From Flavobacterium psychrophilum (lineage in GTDB: Bacteria > Bacteroidota > Bacteroidia > Flavobacteriales > Flavobacteriaceae), in NCBI GenBank assembly GCA_003243255.1, contig QFQM01000180.1, positions 1 to 9,166 of the forward strand: a DNA stretch of 9,166 nt. Direction: 5' to 3'. Positions 1 to 7,386 of this stretch are shown here, piece after piece (positions within the stretch are counted from its first letter, which is position 1; the number at the start of each line of letters is the position of its first letter). Both the position numbers and the translations under genes were made by a program. Under the pieces are notes generated by a model. It saw only the letters and a list, made by a program, of their open reading frames with translations, ran no database searches and was not told the DNA's origin.

Positions 1-373
1 ATGGCAAACGAATGGAAAGCTTCTGACTTTGAGTCCTATTGGGGTTTCTACAATACGGCACGGGGATGGCAGACAGAAATGCAAACTGCGCTGTCAAAAG
101 CAACCGACTACTTCTACCGACACAACTATGATCAGCTGTCGACCAGTCAAGAAGATATTAATTCAATCAACGACACGACCAATCTTATTCGAGTCCGATC
201 GCAGGAATTTGCAAGCGAGTACGTGGAATCAGGTTTGTATGATTCGGCGGCGGACGAGGCTGAAGAATTTGAAGCGTCGCTAGAAATCGATGGACATATA
301 ATGGGCAAAGAAGAGGACTGGACACCTGAAATGGCCGAATTCGTTCGAAAAACACGCGAACATCGTCAACAAT
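1..373 (+). CDS. Exon-like open frame of an unidentified, probably nematode, protein (partial)
   Basis: A frame open from the first base of the window encodes about 124 residues before a good eukaryotic splice donor (AAT|GTAAGTT, GT at 374). Reading through instead gives only about 20 further low-complexity residues and a stop at 436-438, so an exon ending at 373 is preferred. The product is acidic and hydrophilic, with aromatic residues near the N-terminus (YWGFYNTARGW), an acidic stretch around residues 80-93 and a basic end (RKTREHRQQ). No signal peptide or membrane segment is visible, and I do not recognise the family. The ATG at base 1 may be an internal methionine, because nothing upstream is visible. 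Base composition is more GC-rich than the bacterial DNA to the right, and the frame points towards the P450 exons on the other strand. Assignment to a nematode rests on that neighbour, not on homology of this frame. Confidence 0.45.
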
Positions 374-416
374 GTAAGTTAGTTGAATTTTTAAAAACTT
401 TAGCTTTAGGACTCAC

Positions 417-715
417 ATGCATGATGGCTGAAATGTAGGGCAGGTCATTTTTATCGGCCAACGTCACAACTCGATCCGAACCAATTACGCGATCCAGCTC
501 TTCGTGAGCTTTCTTCTCTACTTCCGGGTTGTGAATTAGGTGCGCCAAAAAGCATTGAAGTGTGTTACTGGTAGTCTCCTCAAAATTAAAAATTATAGAT
601 TCAAAAAATCTTCTCTCTTACCTGTCCAGCAACCCACAAGTCAAACAAAAGAACAATTAGTTGCTGATCGCTAAAATAGTGCAACTCATTTCCGTGCGCA
701 CGTCGGTTCCATTCT
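417..715 (-). CDS. Cytochrome P450, nematode CYP2-clan type, two internal exons (partial)
   Basis: Two exons are visible, at 622-715 (94 bases) and 417-578 (162 bases), joined over an intron at 579-621. The first begins after a TTTTCAG acceptor and encodes the end of the region before the I helix plus the I helix itself: EWNRRAHGNE, then FSDQQL and DLWVAGQ. The second continues in frame with ETTSNTLQ, so the oxygen-activating motif (A/G)Gx(D/E)TT is split between Gln and Glu by the intron. It runs on through HNPEVEKKAHEELDRVIGSD to NDLPYISAIMH, the J helix and the segment before the K helix, and stops at a CAT|GTGAGT donor. The K-helix ExxR and the haem Cys should follow in further exons that are not seen at lower coordinates, where an unrelated plus-strand frame lies. 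The wording FSD-QL...DLW-AGQETT is typical of nematode CYP33-like enzymes. These are ER-bound monooxygenases that act on lipids or xenobiotics; the substrate cannot be told. Confidence 0.9.
579..621 (-). other. Short spliceosomal intron within the P450
   Basis: On the minus strand the segment starts GTAAGA (621 downward) and ends TTTTGAG (to 579). It is 43 bases long and AT-rich, with in-frame interruption of the protein. Removing it joins AGQ to ETT exactly in phase and restores the P450 I-helix motif. A length just over 40 bases is typical of nematode introns. The acceptor ends GAG rather than the preferred CAG, so it is weaker than the TTTTCAG at 716-722. Confidence 0.88.
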
Positions 716-735
716 CTGAAAATTGAGATTTTTAT
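716..735. other. Junction between eukaryotic and Bacteroidetes DNA
   Basis: Reading the minus strand, the lipid kinase ends with its natural C-terminus and a TAA stop at 732-734. The very next recognisable element is a nematode-type splice acceptor, CAATTTTCAG, whose AG is at 716-717. The transition therefore lies somewhere around 722-735. No transposon end, target-site duplication, tRNA or long repeat is visible at the join. The bacterial operon has no terminator before it, as expected if the original downstream DNA has been cut away. Confidence 0.8.
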
Positions 736-1610
736 ATGATTACTTTTAAAGCATTGGGAAGAACTGAAATATCAAGGCGTATTGTTTTGAATTTATGGTA
801 TTCACCATCAATCTGAACGTCCGGAAATATCTTATCAGGCAGTTCCAAATGAAGTTTGTCAGTTAAAAAATGTTGTGCCTTTTTAAACTTTTTAATCTTA
901 TTTTGTAATACGTAAAGTCCTAATACGATCTTTTCTCTAAAAGAGAGTTGAGGTATTATTACTAGATCAAGTAATCCGTCAGTTAAACTTGCTTTAGGAG
1001 TTAAACTCATGCCATAACCCATCTCGTTAGAATTTGAAATAAACAACATGAAGGGTAAATCGGCTATTAATCGGTTGGGCAATGAGATTAGTGTTTTAGA
1101 GGGCTTAAATTCCAGACTTGCTTTCAATGTAGATTTGATGTATGAAATAAGAGTCCGTTTTCCGGAATATTCGTAATTTTTGATTATTGCAGCATCAATA
1201 CCAATTCCGGTATTGCTGAAGAAATACTGATCGTTTATTTTTCCTACGTCAATAGCTGTGGTATTCCCGGTCTTAATTATATGTAAAGCTTTAGTTAGCT
1301 CTCTTGGAATCTGTAAATTGGATGCCAGTCCATTTCCTGAGCCAACAGGTACTATTCCAAGTGTAATGTTAGTACCAATAAGACATGATGCTACCTCATT
1401 TATAGTACCATCGCCGCCACAGGCAACAATAATATCAGGATTGGCCTCTATAGCTATTTTAGTAAGCTCTGTTGCGTGATTTTTATATTCGGTGTAATCT
1501 ACCTGAATAATATACTCATCAACAGGGAAAAAGTTTTTTATGTAAGATGTTGTGATTTGATGCTTACCCTTTCCTGAAATGGGATTTACTATAAAGTGTA
1601 TGTAGCACAT
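732..1610 (-). CDS. DgkB/YegS-type diacylglycerol (lipid) kinase
   Basis: The 292-residue protein has the normal length for soluble bacterial lipid kinases of the DAGK_cat family (DgkB, YegS, BmrU). These use ATP to phosphorylate diacylglycerol or related lipids at the inner face of the membrane. Visible motifs are the N-terminal VNPISGKGK, the nucleotide-binding ACGGDGTINEV (GGDGT at residues 65-69), PVGSGNGLA (88-95), GIGIDA (135-140), a TDGLLDLVII stretch (210-219) and the C-terminal QIDGE (266-270), all expected in an active enzyme. There is no membrane segment. The start ATG overlaps the stop of the upstream transferase by one base (TAATG), so the two are probably translated together. 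The likely job is recycling diacylglycerol released by that transferase into phosphatidic acid. A sphingoid-base or other lipid substrate cannot be excluded, since flavobacteria make sphingolipids. The stop lies within about 10 bases of the junction with foreign DNA, but the C-terminus looks complete. Confidence 0.88.
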   Translation of the reverse strand: MCYIHFIVNPISGKGKHQITTSYIKNFFPVDEYIIQVDYTEYKNHATELTKIAIEANPDIIVACGGDGTINEVASCLIGTNITLGIVPVGSGNGLASNLQIPRELTKALHIIKTGNTTAIDVGKINDQYFFSNTGIGIDAAIIKNYEYSGKRTLISYIKSTLKASLEFKPSKTLISLPNRLIADLPFMLFISNSNEMGYGMSLTPKASLTDGLLDLVIIPQLSFREKIVLGLYVLQNKIKKFKKAQHFLTDKLHLELPDKIFPDVQIDGEYHKFKTIRLDISVLPNALKVII

Positions 1611-3568
1611 TACTTTAAAAGTTTATTAGTAAACAAATAATCAGCGGTTTGGTACCATGCAATAGTTTCATCCAGAAAGGATTGTTCCATCGGCAATGTT
1701 TTCAGGCTGTTGTTATTTTTGTTCCAGGTATAAAAAGCCTGTTTTTTCTGATCTGATAATATCATTACTTTATCCTGTTTCATCAGTACCAGCTTCCTGT
1801 ATGTGCCCATTAAAGACCTTTCTTCAAATTTGTTGTCTAACACATTTCTACCAAAGAAATCCGAATCGTAATTCCAATGCATAAGTGAGAACAGGGTAGG
1901 GAACAGGTCTATTTGCGAACATTGTTTGGTAATCTTCTGGTTTGAAGTTTCCGGCAGGTTAACTATAAATGCCGGAATGTGATAATTAGCTACATCAATT
2001 TCATCTTTTCCGGCACTACGGGCACAATGGTCGGCTATGATAACAAACACTGTGTTTTTATACCACGGTTTGGTTTTGGCTTTTTTGAATAATTCTCTGA
2101 GCGCAAAATCGGTATATTTTACAGCTCCCTGGCGGTTTTTACCCGATGGGATATCAATTTTACCTGAAGGATATGTATAGGGCCTGTGGTTGGATGTAGT
2201 CATGATGAAGTTAAAGAACGGTTGTTTGTTTTGGTATTGCTTATCAGCTACTTTAAGCATTTTGTTAAAGATGTCCTCATCACAAATACCCCAGGCATTT
2301 TCAAAAGTTACTTCACTATCATCGATATTATTTCGGGTGGTTTTGATCTTATCGCTTAATACGCTCCCTCTGCCGCGGTCATAGATTGAAAACCCATTTC
2401 CCCCAAAATAGGAATTCATATTGTCAAAATAACCATCGCCACCGTAAAAGAAATTACAGTCATAGCCTTTCATCTTGAATACACTGTTTACAGTATACAG
2501 ATTTGAATTTTCAGGCCGTTTTACAATACTCTGACCGGGCGTGGGAGGTATGCATAGTGTGACAGCCTCCATTCCTCTTACGGTTCTGGTTCCCGTTGCA
2601 TACAGGTTTTCAAAAAAGACGCTTTTCTGAGCAAGGCTGTCAAGAAAAGGAGTAATGTTCTCATCATTCCCAAACTCTTTCATAAAGCTGCCGCTAAGGC
2701 TTTCTACAAGAATGAAAACAACATTTTTCTTTTCATTGTTAGCGATAGTGTCGGTAATATTTCTGTGTATCGAAAAGCCTTTGCCGGTAAATTGAGAATT
2801 GTCACTCTTTAATTTATCCCGGATAAGGCCAAAGGCTTTTTTGTTATCAATAGAAGTATAGAATTCAGTATATTCCATCTGGTTATTTCTAAAGGCAGCA
2901 AAAAAGGAATATACCCCGTTTTTTGATATTTCAGAATTGTAACGGTTTGATGACCATTCCGCATCATTATTGGTTACAAATACTGTATAGAGAATCGCTA
3001 TTACAACAGCTGTTGTCAAAAAAGTAATTCTTTCTTTGATAGAAGACTTCGCGGTGAAAGTTTCGGCAAAAGCTTTTCTTTTTATAAAGATGAATAATAC
3101 AGCTATCGTTAGCAAAAGCACACCGCCTATCAAAACAGGTAGCGGATAGGACTGGTTGATATTCGCAACAACCTCATGCGTGTAAATAAGATAATCTACA
3201 GCGATGAAATTAAAACGGGTTTTAAATTCGTCCCAAAAGGTCAACTCCGCAAAAAAGGTGAATACCAATATAAAAATCGTTAGACTGGTAAAGAACCATA
3301 CCAATGCTTTATCTGCAAAAGAACCAATCCATCTGTCAGGAAATACAGCATAATATAGTATAGCAGGAAGGCTAATGAATGTTACTGTCCCAAGATCAAA
3401 AAACAATCCTGTTATGAGTGTACGTATCAGGCTTATTATATTCCATGAAATTTCATCATATTGCCACACATAAAATATTATGCGTAATAGCTGCGATACG
3501 ATCAGAAACCAAAAAATGAAATGTAATAACAGGCTAAATCTTCCTGTTAATTGAAACTTCTTAAACAT
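1610..3568 (-). CDS. LTA synthase/MdoB-type membrane sulfatase-fold transferase
   Basis: The 652-residue protein has about five N-terminal membrane helices (near residues 10-36, 45-72, 85-110, 142-163 and 181-200) and a large extracytoplasmic alkaline-phosphatase/sulfatase-fold domain from about 280 to 575. Likely metal and catalytic residues are Glu289 in FILVESLSG, Thr329 (or Thr327) in ATGTRTVRG as nucleophile, His461 in SNHRPY, and Asp513-His514 in IIADHCARS. Family members (COG1368: LtaS, OpgB/MdoB) move glycerol phosphate, and relatives move phosphoethanolamine, from phospholipids to surface glycans, leaving diacylglycerol. A Gram-negative flavobacterium has no lipoteichoic acid, so the acceptor is probably lipid A, a periplasmic glycan or a capsule sugar; this is inference. 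No Shine-Dalgarno is seen. A palindrome sits directly before the ATG and a copy of the shared operator lies 34-55 bases upstream. It is coupled to the lipid kinase downstream. Confidence 0.87.
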   Translation of the reverse strand: MFKKFQLTGRFSLLLHFIFWFLIVSQLLRIIFYVWQYDEISWNIISLIRTLITGLFFDLGTVTFISLPAILYYAVFPDRWIGSFADKALVWFFTSLTIFILVFTFFAELTFWDEFKTRFNFIAVDYLIYTHEVVANINQSYPLPVLIGGVLLLTIAVLFIFIKRKAFAETFTAKSSIKERITFLTTAVVIAILYTVFVTNNDAEWSSNRYNSEISKNGVYSFFAAFRNNQMEYTEFYTSIDNKKAFGLIRDKLKSDNSQFTGKGFSIHRNITDTIANNEKKNVVFILVESLSGSFMKEFGNDENITPFLDSLAQKSVFFENLYATGTRTVRGMEAVTLCIPPTPGQSIVKRPENSNLYTVNSVFKMKGYDCNFFYGGDGYFDNMNSYFGGNGFSIYDRGRGSVLSDKIKTTRNNIDDSEVTFENAWGICDEDIFNKMLKVADKQYQNKQPFFNFIMTTSNHRPYTYPSGKIDIPSGKNRQGAVKYTDFALRELFKKAKTKPWYKNTVFVIIADHCARSAGKDEIDVANYHIPAFIVNLPETSNQKITKQCSQIDLFPTLFSLMHWNYDSDFFGRNVLDNKFEERSLMGTYRKLVLMKQDKVMILSDQKKQAFYTWNKNNNSLKTLPMEQSFLDETIAWYQTADYLFTNKLLK

Positions 3569-3569
3569 A

Positions 3570-3587
3570 CTGACTAATTTTAGTCAG
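3570..3587. repeat. Near-perfect 18-base palindrome next to the transferase start codon
   Basis: The arms CTGACTAA (3570-3577) and TTAGTCAG (3580-3587) are exact reverse complements around a 2-base centre. The repeat begins one base upstream of the transferase ATG (3566-3568, minus strand) and touches the AACTTGC element at 3587-3593. If transcription starts just after that element, part of the palindrome is in the short 5' leader. It could be a repressor operator or, with a 4-base loop, a 7-bp RNA hairpin that hides the start region. No T-run follows, so it does not look like a terminator. Confidence 0.6.
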
Positions 3588-3623
3588 CAAGTTTCAGTTG
3601 CAATTTTGAATTAAATTTGAATT
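3587..3623 (-). promoter_or_regulatory. Shared operator/promoter element, copy before the transferase-kinase pair
   Basis: The box at 3602-3623 reads on the minus strand as AATTCAAATTTA followed by an ATTCAAAATT block. It is identical at 20 of 22 positions to the box before the response regulator. Exactly 8 bases later comes AACTTGC (3587-3593), the same heptamer at the same distance as in that copy. The box contains tandem TTTGAATT units at 11-base spacing on the plus strand, as expected for an OmpR-family dimer binding one face of the helix. AACTTGC would take the place of the -7 element (consensus TAnnTTTG), with the box covering the -33 region, an activator geometry. It gives the transferase and kinase their own start site although they lie downstream of the receptor. 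Confidence 0.65.
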
Positions 3624-3633
3624 CTTCCGCCCT

Positions 3634-6060
3634 TTAAAATTTATAGCTATATCCAAAACGTATAACCTGTGTTTCATAATAATCCTTGCTCGTGTAACTG
3701 AAGCCATTTCCGTTAACTTCTTTTTTTATAACAAGAGTATTTAAAAGGTCAGTAGCATTAAGGAATAATTCGCCTTTTCCGTTTTGGATTGTCTTTTTTA
3801 TTCCGGCATCAATAGAGAAACGAGCATCAATTTTTCCTTGTGGGATGATATCCGGTGCAAGGTAAGTAGCCATTAACTGCCCTGTGAAAGTCTTGGTGAA
3901 ATTAAAAGTGTTATTCCATTTTACATTGCCGGAAGTTATATCATGTTTCGTATCAGTAAATGTGGTGGGTTGTGGATATAAGATGTTTACTGTAAAGGCA
4001 TCAATTGTATTATGATATATAGTAGCATTCAGGTTGTATGAATACCACGAGAAAGGTTTTTGTGAAAATACCATTTCCATACCGGACATAGAGCTTTTAC
4101 CTGCGTTTTCAAAAACATTATAAATAAGAGTACTTCCCGGAACTGTAGTTGCTATCCTTGTAATGGTTCCATCTACAAACTTTTGATATAATGATGCGAA
4201 CAGATATCCTTTACCAATAGTGGTCTTATAACCAAGCTCTATTGAATTGGTAAACTGTGGGCGTAACCCCGGATTACCAACCTTAATAATTTCTGCATCG
4301 TCATATTTCGGGAATATGCGAATGTCAACTTCATTTGGCCTGTCTATTCTTCTGTTATAGAATAAAGACAGTTTGTTGTTGTCATTGATCTTATAAGCAA
4401 ATCTTAGGGTAGGGAACGGCTGAAAGTAGCTGTAACCGTCGCTTTTGTATGTTGGATGATTTGGATTTACTTCATACTCCAAATCCATGTATTCTAATCT
4501 CAAACCGACCTCTGCCTCAATTTTATTGCTTTCAAAAATATAGTTTCCATATAATGCAGGTATAGCTTCTTCATAGGTAGCCCTTCCTCCGGCATTCACA
4601 TCGATAGGTGAATTAAGTCCTGGGTAGAATTGCATATTTGTTGGAATAATCCTGTTCCTGAATTTGAATCCTGTTTCCAGGCGTCCAAATTTTAAGGGTT
4701 TTATATAATCAACATTCATGTCAAATACACTTTCATCTGAAAGTAATTTGAAAGCATCTTTTCCTGTAAATGTTGGCATTATATTATCAAAAAAATATTT
4801 TTCATTTTCCCTGTGAAAAGTATAGTTCAGTCCCGCATTCAATACATGACCGGCTTCTTTAAATTTATGCTGATAGGATGCTGAGGTCATGATTGTAGTT
4901 TTTAGCTCATCTTCTAAAAATTGCCATAAGCGTAAACGTTGCGAATAATCAGCATTAAAAAAGGGCTCATCCCCATGATCGATTATCTTTTCACTACCAT
5001 ACAATGCAGAAAACGCAAAGGTATTACGCTCATTATAATTCCAGTCAATACCGGTTTTCAGGGTTGTAAAATGTGTATTCCTGTTTCTTTTGGTTTGTTG
5101 ATTTATAATCGTGCCATCGTCATAAGTACGGGAAACAAATTCATTTTTATTAAGTGTCTCGGTATATAGATAATCCCCCTGAAAGTAAACATTGATCTTT
5201 TCCTTCCTGTAATTAAGCGATAATGATGGATTGATCTTTGGAGTTAGCTGATATTGTGGCCTGATGGTAGGCAGGTTTTCTTTTCGCTGCCACAAGGCTC
5301 CATATCCTGATGATAGGCCGACTTTACCGTTCAGTCCTTCTTCTTTATTCTTTTTGTAGACGATATTGATGATACCGGCATTTCCATTGGCATCATACTT
5401 CGCCGAAGGGTTATTTATGATCTCTATTTTTTCAATTGCCGAAGCAGGGATATTATCTAATCCCGACTGACCATTGAATCCTGTTAGTGCTGTTTGTTTT
5501 CCATCTATGAGTACCATTACTTTGTCATTGCCTCTCAGTTGCAATTTGCCATCCTGGCTGGTTACTCCCGGCAGGTTTTGCATAGCCTGCAATACCGATC
5601 CCCCACTTTGGGTAATGTTATCGCTCAAGGCAAAGGTTTTTTTGTCCATTTTGTTGTTTATCTCATCCTGTGTGGCATCAATCACAACTTCGTTAAGCTG
5701 TTGTGCGTCTTCTGAAAGGATAATTTCGCCGATGGTTATGAATTCTGAAAGTGAGCCTACAAAGAGTTTCTGTTTTACAGTTTTGTAACCAATGGAGCTA
5801 ATCTCTAAAATGTAATTTCCGGGATGAATGTTGTCAATCGTAAAATAACCTTCCTCATTAGTAACTGTTCCGCCTTTTAGTACATCTTCTTTCGATTTTA
5901 TAATTACGTTAGCGTAGGGCAGAGAGCTTTTAGATAAGCTATCGTTCACGGTTCCCGATATAGTAACTGTTTTTGTTTGTGCTGTACCAGTTAGTGCTAA
6001 TAAACTTATTACGATTATTAGAATTCTGTTTAGATGTGGTATGGTTTTTTGGAAATTCAC
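3634..6060 (-). CDS. TonB-dependent receptor-like outer-membrane beta-barrel protein
   Basis: The 808-residue protein starts with a signal peptide (hydrophobic core IIVISLLALTG, cleavage probably near TAQT at residues 25-30). A carboxypeptidase-regulatory-like beta-sandwich follows (about 31-115; TISGTVND, GYFTIDNIHPGNY), typical of Bacteroidetes receptors. A segment LNEVVIDA near 122-129 fits a TonB-box region. The plug domain (about 135-235) shows LQAMQNLPGV, QLRGNDKVMVLIDG and ASAIEKIEIINNPSAKYDANG. The rest is a barrel of the OMP_b-brl_3 kind, ending VIRFGYSYKF with the terminal aromatic recognised by the Bam machinery. Such proteins import siderophores, metals or organic ligands, or act in signalling; this subfamily's substrate is not known to me. 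It follows the histidine kinase gene by 60 bases with its own copy of the shared operator, so it is a likely direct target of that two-component system. No SusD partner is present, which argues against a polysaccharide-utilisation locus. Confidence 0.88.
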   Translation of the reverse strand: MNFQKTIPHLNRILIIVISLLALTGTAQTKTVTISGTVNDSLSKSSLPYANVIIKSKEDVLKGGTVTNEEGYFTIDNIHPGNYILEISSIGYKTVKQKLFVGSLSEFITIGEIILSEDAQQLNEVVIDATQDEINNKMDKKTFALSDNITQSGGSVLQAMQNLPGVTSQDGKLQLRGNDKVMVLIDGKQTALTGFNGQSGLDNIPASAIEKIEIINNPSAKYDANGNAGIINIVYKKNKEEGLNGKVGLSSGYGALWQRKENLPTIRPQYQLTPKINPSLSLNYRKEKINVYFQGDYLYTETLNKNEFVSRTYDDGTIINQQTKRNRNTHFTTLKTGIDWNYNERNTFAFSALYGSEKIIDHGDEPFFNADYSQRLRLWQFLEDELKTTIMTSASYQHKFKEAGHVLNAGLNYTFHRENEKYFFDNIMPTFTGKDAFKLLSDESVFDMNVDYIKPLKFGRLETGFKFRNRIIPTNMQFYPGLNSPIDVNAGGRATYEEAIPALYGNYIFESNKIEAEVGLRLEYMDLEYEVNPNHPTYKSDGYSYFQPFPTLRFAYKINDNNKLSLFYNRRIDRPNEVDIRIFPKYDDAEIIKVGNPGLRPQFTNSIELGYKTTIGKGYLFASLYQKFVDGTITRIATTVPGSTLIYNVFENAGKSSMSGMEMVFSQKPFSWYSYNLNATIYHNTIDAFTVNILYPQPTTFTDTKHDITSGNVKWNNTFNFTKTFTGQLMATYLAPDIIPQGKIDARFSIDAGIKKTIQNGKGELFLNATDLLNTLVIKKEVNGNGFSYTSKDYYETQVIRFGYSYKF

Positions 6061-6084
6061 GGCAACTTATTTTAAATTATATAA

Positions 6085-6120
6085 CAAAGTTGCGACGTGA
6101 ATTGGGAGGAAATCTGAATT
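6085..6120 (-). promoter_or_regulatory. Shared operator/promoter element, copy before the outer-membrane receptor
   Basis: On the minus strand the box begins AATTCAGATTTC, identical over 12 bases to the response-regulator copy. After a 5-base variable stretch it continues AATTCA, and exactly 8 bases after the AATT comes AACTTTG (6085-6091), followed by TTATATAA. The first half is one base closer than in the other two copies. The element fills the gap between the kinase stop (6121-6123) and the receptor start (6060), 25-60 bases upstream of the ATG. CAACTTTG differs from the Bacteroidetes -7 consensus TAnnTTTG at one position. Confidence 0.65.
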
Positions 6121-7386
6121 TTAGAATTTTACAGTAAAATGATGCAGATTTTCTGAAAAACTATATGATATATCCCAATTGTTGAGTTCTGTAATTTTTT
6201 TGATGATAGCTAAGCCCAGGCCATTACCCTGAGCAGATGGATCGGCTTTAGAAAAACGGTTGAACAACTTTTCAGAATTTAATGGGGTTTGTTGGCCGGT
6301 ATTTGAAAATGTAATTGAAGCAGGCGTAGTCGCTACGATTATTCTCCCACTTTTTACATTATGCCTGATGGCATTCAGAAACAGGTTGTTGATCAATACT
6401 TCTGTTAAGACTGAGTTTGATTGTATAGATATATTAATATCAAGCTCTGTAGTCACTGATATGCTTTTCGCTTTTGCCTGTTCGGTAAAAAAGTCAAGAT
6501 GCCTGTTTATATATTCATTAAGCACTATGGGCTGTTTTTCAAAATAGCTGTCATTGTCAATTTTTGAAAGCAGCAACAGATTTTTATTGAGTCGATTAAG
6601 CCTTGAAACATCATTGTTTAAGGAGCCAAGCAGTTGCGATTGTTCTTTACTCAGATCAGATTGTGCGAGTGTGTCTATTTTTGTCTGAAACAAGGCTAAT
6701 GGTGTTTGTAATTCATGGGCCGCATTTTCTACAAATTCCCTTTGGCTTTTGTATATAGCGGTATTCTTTTCGATTAGCCGTTCCAGACTTTTGTTAAGGC
6801 GGTCAAATTCATCTATGTCAGTAGGAGTGAAGTGAGGAGGTTTATTCTTGTCTATTTCAAAATTGTGTATCTGATTCAGTGTATCATAGAAAGGCTTCCA
6901 GATTTTTGCGGCAGAGGATTTCGATATCCATATTATACCCACAAGAAGAATTATTATGATAACAAGGAACATCACAGCTATACTGAACACCATACCTTCC
7001 ATTTCTACAAGGTTGGTTTTTTCAACATAAGTATACCTTTTCCCATTTATATCAACAGGAGCATATAACAAGCGAAATGGTTCTTTCTCATTAGCAATAG
7101 AATCAAACAGCATTTTACCGACAATAGAATCTTTTGTTACGCCCATGTCAGGCACAATTTCTACATCACGATTGTATTTGTTCCAGTTGGCTATATCTTT
7201 TTCGGTATACTCTTTATGGCTTTCTTTTACAAAAGCTCCTTTATGAAAAAGTAATACTTCATCGGTTTCATAAATGTAAAGCCATTGGCTTATGAAATAA
7301 AAAATCGGTGCAGCTATCAATAGAATGATAACCGCATAGGCCAAAAAGCTATTAGTAGTCTTATTTAGAAGCTTTTTATTATTCAT
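6121..7386 (-). CDS. Sensor histidine kinase of a two-component system
   Basis: The 421-residue inner-membrane kinase has two membrane helices (about 14-35 and 132-155). They bound a periplasmic sensor loop of roughly 95 residues rich in Asp and Glu, of no family I recognise. HisKA follows with the phosphoacceptor His224 in NAAHELQTPL, then HATPase_c with the N box (NNLFLNAIRH, 333-342), a reduced G1 box (SNTGQ, 361-365, lacking the usual Asp of DxG but common in Bacteroidetes kinases), the F box (LFNRF, 374-378) and the G2 box (GNGLGLAI, 387-394). The linker at 156-205 shows no clear HAMP signature. Its start overlaps the response-regulator stop by 8 bases, so the two are one unit. The acidic loop beside a metal efflux pump suggests sensing of cations or cationic peptides, but this is inference. 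Confidence 0.92.
   Translation of the reverse strand: MNNKKLLNKTTNSFLAYAVIILLIAAPIFYFISQWLYIYETDEVLLFHKGAFVKESHKEYTEKDIANWNKYNRDVEIVPDMGVTKDSIVGKMLFDSIANEKEPFRLLYAPVDINGKRYTYVEKTNLVEMEGMVFSIAVMFLVIIIILLVGIIWISKSSAAKIWKPFYDTLNQIHNFEIDKNKPPHFTPTDIDEFDRLNKSLERLIEKNTAIYKSQREFVENAAHELQTPLALFQTKIDTLAQSDLSKEQSQLLGSLNNDVSRLNRLNKNLLLLSKIDNDSYFEKQPIVLNEYINRHLDFFTEQAKAKSISVTTELDINISIQSNSVLTEVLINNLFLNAIRHNVKSGRIIVATTPASITFSNTGQQTPLNSEKLFNRFSKADPSAQGNGLGLAIIKKITELNNWDISYSFSENLHHFTVKF

Noticed and set aside
374..402. A 29-base intron ending at AACTTTAG in the plus-strand gene
   Set aside because: Shorter than known nematode introns, and the sequence after it gives no convincing coding continuation.
366..548. 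A 60-residue bacterial-style gene on the minus strand
   Set aside because: It is the second P450 exon read from a chance TTG and run past its GTGAGT donor into the intron.
3571..3587. Palindrome as a terminator after the receptor gene
   Set aside because: No T-run follows on the minus strand, and it lies directly at the next start codon.
5474..5788. Plus-strand frames inside the receptor gene
   Set aside because: They lie opposite the plug domain and have low-complexity Ser/Cys/Leu translations without a start signal or family match.
3634..6060. Polysaccharide-utilisation locus (SusC-type receptor)
   Set aside because: No SusD partner or glycan-degrading enzymes; the receptor belongs to the shorter OMP_b-brl_3 type.
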